From assembly GCA_029959615.1 (NCBI GenBank), contig JASCOD010000010.1:62001-126000 (forward strand): a stretch of 64,000 nt of DNA. Direction: 5' to 3'. A program made the translations under genes and the position numbers. Below, one piece after another: positions 59,604 through 64,000 of the stretch (the stretch's first letter is position 1; each line of letters starts with the position of its first letter). The notes beneath the pieces were generated by a model that was not told the DNA's origin, did no database searches, and saw only the letters and a program-made list of their open reading frames with translations. The stretch comes from Flavobacteriaceae bacterium PS02338. Lineage in GTDB: Bacteria > Bacteroidota > Bacteroidia > Sphingobacteriales > Sphingobacteriaceae.

Positions 59604-61757
59604 ATGAAAAAAATTATTGCTCTCTTGTTCTGCCTTCTGGGCAGTAGCAGTCTATTTGCCCAAGAAAATACACTTCTGGGAACAGGGGCGCTTTCTCAAG
59701 CTACCACACTGAAGTACGCCATAAAAGAAATAACGGTTACTAATCCTGACGGATATAGTGTGCCAACAGTAACTGGGTTGCCTAATGATGCTGTGTGGGA
59801 TTATTCGTATATGGATTTGTCGTACAACGAGGTATGGGGTGAAGCTGGGTTTAGGACCACTTCTGCACCTGGGACTTTTAGCTTGGAGCTCATAGGTGGC
59901 TCTGGAAGTGGCGCAACTATAAGTATTTGGAGTTATTACCAAGATGGACCTTACCATTACTATGAAATATCATATCAAGGAGGAATTGGATATGCTCCCC
60001 AGGTAACTCTTTCATCATCAACGGGTAATTTGTTTAATTTAAATGCCTATGTAAATCAACAAGGGTTTTTGAATATATATTATTACGACTACTATAAAAC
60101 CAATTTGTATACCACGGCTCCAACAGTTTCCATTTCTTTTGGTGGGGCTACAGCTACGGCTGTATTGGAGGATGCTGCCGCTAATGGACGGAATACCGCC
60201 ATAGGTTATCAGGCTTTATATAATTCAACAATGTCGAACAATGTGGCTTTGGGTAATAAGTCGGGTTATGAACTTACTACAGGGAAGAACAATACTTTTA
60301 TAGGTACCTATGCGGGTAAGGGAATTACTACGGGTTCTGGAAATACCATTATAGGAGGGAGTAATACCAGTCTTTCAAATAGTTTAAGCAACAGTATTGT
60401 TTTAGCAGACGGCAATGGCAGTAATAGGATGTATTTTACACCTAGCGGCAATGCGCTGATTGGCTATGGTAATACGTTTACAGATAACGGTTATAAGTTA
60501 GATGTGAATGGGAACGGTAGGTTTGTAGGCACATTGCTTATCCAAAGTACTCCCCAGGCTCAAATCTCTTTTGCTAATGCAGCTGGTACTGGTTTAGGAT
60601 ACTTTACTATGAGCTCAAATCCGAATGGAGGTGGACGAGCTCAAATTGGAGTAGCCAATACAGCTAATAGCACCCAAGGAGCTATTTATTTTGATCAAAC
60701 TGGCACTCGTATTTTCGGAAATTTAGGTGTTGGCACTTTGTCAACTGGAGAGGAAAGATTAGATGTAGCGGGTAATATTAAACTCTCTGGTGATTTTAGA
60801 AGAGGATCTAATATCTATACGTTGCCCTCAGCTTCAGGTACGTTAGCATTAGCTTCCGAAATACCTACCAGTAGCCAATTAAGTTTGCAGGGTATTACAG
60901 ATATAGGAGCTATAACGACAAATACCATACAGGCCAATGCTGTAGGGCAAAATTTAAAGTTGGGAGGTGTTGCAAACAGTGGAGGTTTGTTCCAGAGTCC
61001 TGTTGGTGATAACTTGATTTATTTATCCAATTGGACGGATAATGCCAAATCCTTAACGTTGAACCCTGTAAATGGAAATGTTGCCATTGGTGGTGATTTT
61101 AAAATACATCCTAATAAGGCTGTCCTTTTTAATTATGGATCCCTTTCTGAAACTGCTAATGGTGCATCTACTATTTTAGGTAATAATGTAGTGTCTGGGC
61201 TTGGTTCAAATATGATTAAGAAATTGCATGTGGCAGATAATGGCAGCTTTGTTTCTCTTAATTACCAAAATGGCATCACTTTTCATACTGGTATCAATAG
61301 TCCCTATAATGTAGAGGTGTCAATGTTTGATCATGAGAAGATGAGAATTGAACAAAATGGCAACGTTGGTATAGGAACGACTAATCAACCAGAAAAACTT
61401 GCGGTAAAGGGTAAGATCAAAGCCCAGGAAATAAAGGTTCAGCCTACTGGTTGGGCAGATTATGTTTTTGAGGAAGGTTATCAGCCCTTATCATTAGCGG
61501 AGATTTCTGCATTTGTGAAACAACATAAGCATTTGCCCGAAGTACCCTCTGCTAAAGAAGTAGCACAAAATGGACTGGAGCTGGGAGAGATGAACAAGAT
61601 GTTGCTGAAAAAGATAGAAGAACTTACCTTGCACTTGATTGAAAAAGACAAGCAATTGGAGCAACAAGGTTCACAGATTTCTTCCCTTCAATTACAGTTC
61701 GTTGAGTTAAAAAAACTGTTGGAAACATCAACGAATAACCTAAAAGAAAAAAAATAA
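59604..61757 (+). CDS. Surface/tail-fibre-like protein with C-terminal coiled coil, copy A
   Basis: 717 residues from the ATG at 59604 (an in-frame ATG at 59565 would add 13 residues before a clear signal peptide). The signal ends in SSLFAQ. The middle has head-like repeats (NTAIGYQALYNST; NVALGNKSGY; NTFIGTYAGKG; NTIIGG) that resemble YadA/trimeric-autotransporter beads and phage tail fibres. The C-terminus has YVFEEGYQPLSLAEISAF, HLPEVPSAKEVAQNGLELGE and a coiled coil (LLKKIEELTLHL...). This end is common on Bacteroidota surface proteins. It shares a nearly identical end with copy B. Confidence 0.8.
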   Translation: MKKIIALLFCLLGSSSLFAQENTLLGTGALSQATTLKYAIKEITVTNPDGYSVPTVTGLPNDAVWDYSYMDLSYNEVWGEAGFRTTSAPGTFSLELIGGSGSGATISIWSYYQDGPYHYYEISYQGGIGYAPQVTLSSSTGNLFNLNAYVNQQGFLNIYYYDYYKTNLYTTAPTVSISFGGATATAVLEDAAANGRNTAIGYQALYNSTMSNNVALGNKSGYELTTGKNNTFIGTYAGKGITTGSGNTIIGGSNTSLSNSLSNSIVLADGNGSNRMYFTPSGNALIGYGNTFTDNGYKLDVNGNGRFVGTLLIQSTPQAQISFANAAGTGLGYFTMSSNPNGGGRAQIGVANTANSTQGAIYFDQTGTRIFGNLGVGTLSTGEERLDVAGNIKLSGDFRRGSNIYTLPSASGTLALASEIPTSSQLSLQGITDIGAITTNTIQANAVGQNLKLGGVANSGGLFQSPVGDNLIYLSNWTDNAKSLTLNPVNGNVAIGGDFKIHPNKAVLFNYGSLSETANGASTILGNNVVSGLGSNMIKKLHVADNGSFVSLNYQNGITFHTGINSPYNVEVSMFDHEKMRIEQNGNVGIGTTNQPEKLAVKGKIKAQEIKVQPTGWADYVFEEGYQPLSLAEISAFVKQHKHLPEVPSAKEVAQNGLELGEMNKMLLKKIEELTLHLIEKDKQLEQQGSQISSLQLQFVELKKLLETSTNNLKEKK
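61393..61653 (+). repeat. 261-bp C-terminal module, copy A (nearly identical to 63412-63672)
   Basis: Read side by side with 63412-63672 (offset 2019, no gap seen), most bases are identical, including synonymous sites. This is far closer than the rest of the two genes. Confidence 0.85.
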
Positions 61758-61814
61758 AAGGGAGCTTTTCAAAATGCTTTCTATTAAATTCGATCCACTA
61801 TTTAAACGCTCGTT

Positions 61815-63752
61815 ATGAAAAAGAATATCGCCCTGTTTTTTTGCCTGGTCGCAATGGCATCACTTGAAGTTTTTGCGCAAACCACACCTACAATTACTTC
61901 CCGTTCGGGCAGTAGCAACCAACAGTCTGATGATTATTTGATCGGTTTGAAGCGATTGGGGATTCCAACCAGTGCCACCGATAATTTAGATGCAGATTTT
62001 GCTGCCGAGAACACGAGGAAGTTGCTCTTTAACACTACGCTAAACAGGTTAAGGATTTATAACCCCGCTACTGGTGCTTGGATGGATGCAGGTGCTACGG
62101 ATATCGATTCTGTAGCCGGCTTACAGGCAGCCTTAAATTTGAAGGCAAATACGGATGGCTCTAATGCATCGGGTACTTGGGGTATTAATATTAGTGGTAA
62201 TGCCCATACATGGGGTGGTTATGCTGCTGATTTTACGACCGCTCCAACAGGAAGTTTTGTTGGGTTAGTAGGTTGGAGTACAATACATAGTAAGTTTAAG
62301 GAGTTTGACATACCTACTATAAAGAATACATTGGGTTTACCAGCTTCTGGGATGTTTGATTTACAGGGTGTCACGGATAGAGGGGCAACAACAACCCGTT
62401 CATTAGAAATTACAAACAATTCGTCTTCTATAAGACATAATTTGGCAGATGGCACACATGTGCTGTATACCGGATTGGAACGAGGCGGCTTTGGTGGTAC
62501 ATCTAATGATGGCCTAGCTTACGTTTATGGTAACAACGCCTATCATATAGCAACGGATGGAACAAAAAGATTTTCTGTGTTGGGAAACGGGACAGTGGGA
62601 ATTAATACAACTGTACCAAATACATTTTATAAGCTTGATGTAAATGGTGCTGCTAAAGCTAGTTTTGCTAGAATTGAGAATTCGAGTGGTGGAGAGCTGT
62701 TTTCCATTGGCCAGCCGTATAACTATGGCTCTTCCAAAAGGCTTGTGTTTTCGTCATTTCCTACGGATCAAAATATCGAAATATCTGGAATTACCGACGG
62801 AATACATTATGATCAAAATATCATCCTGCAAAGATATGGTGGTAAAGTAGGTATAGGAACGGCTGCTCCGGAGAGTAAATTACATGTTAATGGTGATATC
62901 CAGAGCAATGGAATTATTGGTGGTAATGGCATGTATCTGAATGTTTTGAAAGTACCGTCTTTAACTAGTTCGCCAGCTTATTTTTATATTGATACCAATA
63001 TTCCAGCCAACGATTTGCCAGCACCTCAACTTGATGTTACGGGCTACATTTACACAGGTTCGAACAAGGCGATGAAGATTACCTTAGGTTGGTATTATTA
63101 TAGTGGTAATTTTTACTGGTCGCAGTTTCATAGCGATTTTGGGTATCATAAACCAAGAAGGGTTAGGTTAGGGAAATACATGAAGAATAGTAGAGAGTAT
63201 ATAAGGGTGGAGCTGTCGAACGATATCTACTTTGCTAACTATTCAGTTTCTGCTAGCGATAGGGGAATAGGTGAAATGGCTTATTATAAAGATTGGACCT
63301 ACCATGAGGGGGAGATGCCAACTGGCACGACCATGCAGATCACTGAGGTTGCCCAACCCGAAGTGGTATCAATAGATGCTAATGTAGGAATAGGGGTTAA
63401 AAATCCCGAAGAAAAATTAGCGGTAAAAGGGAAGATCAAAGCCCAGGAAATAAAGGTTCAGCCTACTGGCTGGGCGGATTATGTTTTTGAGGAAGGTTAT
63501 CAGCCCTTATCATTAGCGGAGCTTTCTGCATTTGTGAAACAACATAAGCATTTGCCCGAAGTACCCTCTGCTAAAGAAGTAGCACAAAATGGCTTGGAGC
63601 TAGGAGAGATGAATAAGGTGCTGCTTAAAAAGATAGAAGAACTCAGCTTGCACTTGATTGAAAAGGACAAGGAGTTGAAGACTACCAATAGCCGCATTGA
63701 TGAACTTGCAAAGGCTTTAATAACACTTGAAAAAAAATTAAATGATAAATAA
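61815..63752 (+). CDS. Surface/tail-fibre-like protein with C-terminal coiled coil, copy B
   Basis: 645 residues with a signal peptide ending in EVFAQ. The centre is Gly/Asn-rich, with lines such as LYTGLERGGFGGTSNDGLAY and KVGIGTAAPESKLHVNGDI, the latter typical of tail-fibre-like repeats. The C-terminal YVFEEGYQPLSLAELSAF, HLPEVPSAKEVAQNGLELGE and coiled coil are the same as in copy A. The rest is different, so the C-terminal module looks shared or exchanged. It may be a modular surface adhesin. Confidence 0.8.
   Translation: MKKNIALFFCLVAMASLEVFAQTTPTITSRSGSSNQQSDDYLIGLKRLGIPTSATDNLDADFAAENTRKLLFNTTLNRLRIYNPATGAWMDAGATDIDSVAGLQAALNLKANTDGSNASGTWGINISGNAHTWGGYAADFTTAPTGSFVGLVGWSTIHSKFKEFDIPTIKNTLGLPASGMFDLQGVTDRGATTTRSLEITNNSSSIRHNLADGTHVLYTGLERGGFGGTSNDGLAYVYGNNAYHIATDGTKRFSVLGNGTVGINTTVPNTFYKLDVNGAAKASFARIENSSGGELFSIGQPYNYGSSKRLVFSSFPTDQNIEISGITDGIHYDQNIILQRYGGKVGIGTAAPESKLHVNGDIQSNGIIGGNGMYLNVLKVPSLTSSPAYFYIDTNIPANDLPAPQLDVTGYIYTGSNKAMKITLGWYYYSGNFYWSQFHSDFGYHKPRRVRLGKYMKNSREYIRVELSNDIYFANYSVSASDRGIGEMAYYKDWTYHEGEMPTGTTMQITEVAQPEVVSIDANVGIGVKNPEEKLAVKGKIKAQEIKVQPTGWADYVFEEGYQPLSLAELSAFVKQHKHLPEVPSAKEVAQNGLELGEMNKVLLKKIEELSLHLIEKDKELKTTNSRIDELAKALITLEKKLNDK
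63412..63672 (+). repeat. 261-bp C-terminal module, copy B
   Basis: Partner of 61393-61653; see that entry. The region encodes the conserved end with YVFEEGYQPLSL and the start of the coiled coil. Confidence 0.85.
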
Positions 63753-63762
63753 TAGATCAGCT

Positions 63763-64000
63763 ATGAAAAGAGTTTGGGTACTAATGGTATTGCAATTAGG
63801 TTTTATTGTAGCTTATGGGCAACAAGGGAAGAAACAGGCGGCAGTTTCGCCAATTGCCTCTGTATTGAGTGCCGAGCAGCAAATAAAGGTTAGGGCGGTG
63901 AATAAGCAATTCTCTGAAGAAATGAAGACATTCCTTCAGCAGCCTGTTGGCAACCCAATGGAGAGAAGGGCAAAGATTGAGCAGATGCGTTTGCAGAGAG
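63763..64000 (+). CDS. Secreted protein, N-terminal part (3' end outside window)
   Basis: An ATG at 63763 opens a frame that runs to the window end (79 codons). It starts MKRVWVLMVLQLGFIVAYGQ, a signal peptide, then a Gln/Lys/Ala-rich stretch (LSAEQQIKVRAVNKQFSEEM). I do not recognise a family. It lies 10 nt after copy B and may be co-transcribed. Its length is unknown. Confidence 0.6.
   Translation, partial: MKRVWVLMVLQLGFIVAYGQQGKKQAAVSPIASVLSAEQQIKVRAVNKQFSEEMKTFLQQPVGNPMERRAKIEQMRLQR

Noticed and set aside
1..64000. CRISPR array, rRNA or tRNA genes
   Set aside because: No regularly spaced repeats and no rRNA- or tRNA-like sequence were noticed on reading; a tRNA could still be missed without a folding program.

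Overview
The window is from a Bacteroidota genome. Promoters carry the Bacteroidota -7 box (TAnnTTTG), the proteins are typical of Flavobacteriia/Sphingobacteriia, and a conjugative-element module with RteC, a helicase-methylase, DUF1896, TopB and DUF3945 is present. A Pedobacter/Sphingobacterium-like host is my inference, based on the right-hand surface proteins and an intergenic repeat. No rRNA, tRNA, CRISPR array or integrase was seen.

Left part (1-20.5 kb): a MacAB/TolC-type exporter (1-3342) and an AhpD-like protein are followed by a sulfur/persulfide and redox island (4177-14805). The island holds three metallo-beta-lactamase-rhodanese fusions (one exported), a thioesterase, cytochrome bd oxidase (cydAB), a TauE/SafE anion exporter, a 1-Cys peroxiredoxin, two single rhodaneses, DUF2892, DUF6132 and thioredoxin. 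Four promoters here share a GTAAC-N4-GTTAC palindrome placed at exactly the same distance from the -7 box, which implies one Crp/Fnr-type regulon. A second redox/electrophile set follows (14.9-20.5 kb): SnoaL-like proteins, HxlR and AraC regulators, OsmC, thioredoxin, a FrnE-like DsbA, a methyltransferase, a second DUF2892-DUF6132 pair, a thioredoxin broken into two remnants, and YtxJ between the remnants.

Middle (20.5-34.1 kb): two isochorismatase-fold hydrolases, a luciferase-like monooxygenase, an AraC regulator, and an operon of two SirTM-like sirtuins plus an HD hydrolase. Three promoters in this block carry the same 36-bp tandem operator at a fixed distance from the -7 box, so they form one AraC-type regulon. 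I consider this the most novel system in the window. A TolC-RND-adaptor efflux operon with two TlpA-like thioredoxins follows.

Right part (34.2-57.3 kb): conserved backbone of an integrative and conjugative element (RteC, helicase-methylase, DUF1896 ... ORF6N, topoisomerase III, DUF3945, two HTH proteins, second RteC). Its centre is split by copper cargo (HMA-AraC fusion, CopA, VIT1-like protein, HMA chaperone) and arsenic cargo (ArsR, two Cys-tailed DUF6428 proteins, Lgt, phosphatase-like ArsC, Acr3). The last 6.7 kb hold secreted or surface proteins of unknown role, a MITE-like repeat and a nearly identical 261-bp C-terminal module shared by two neighbouring genes.
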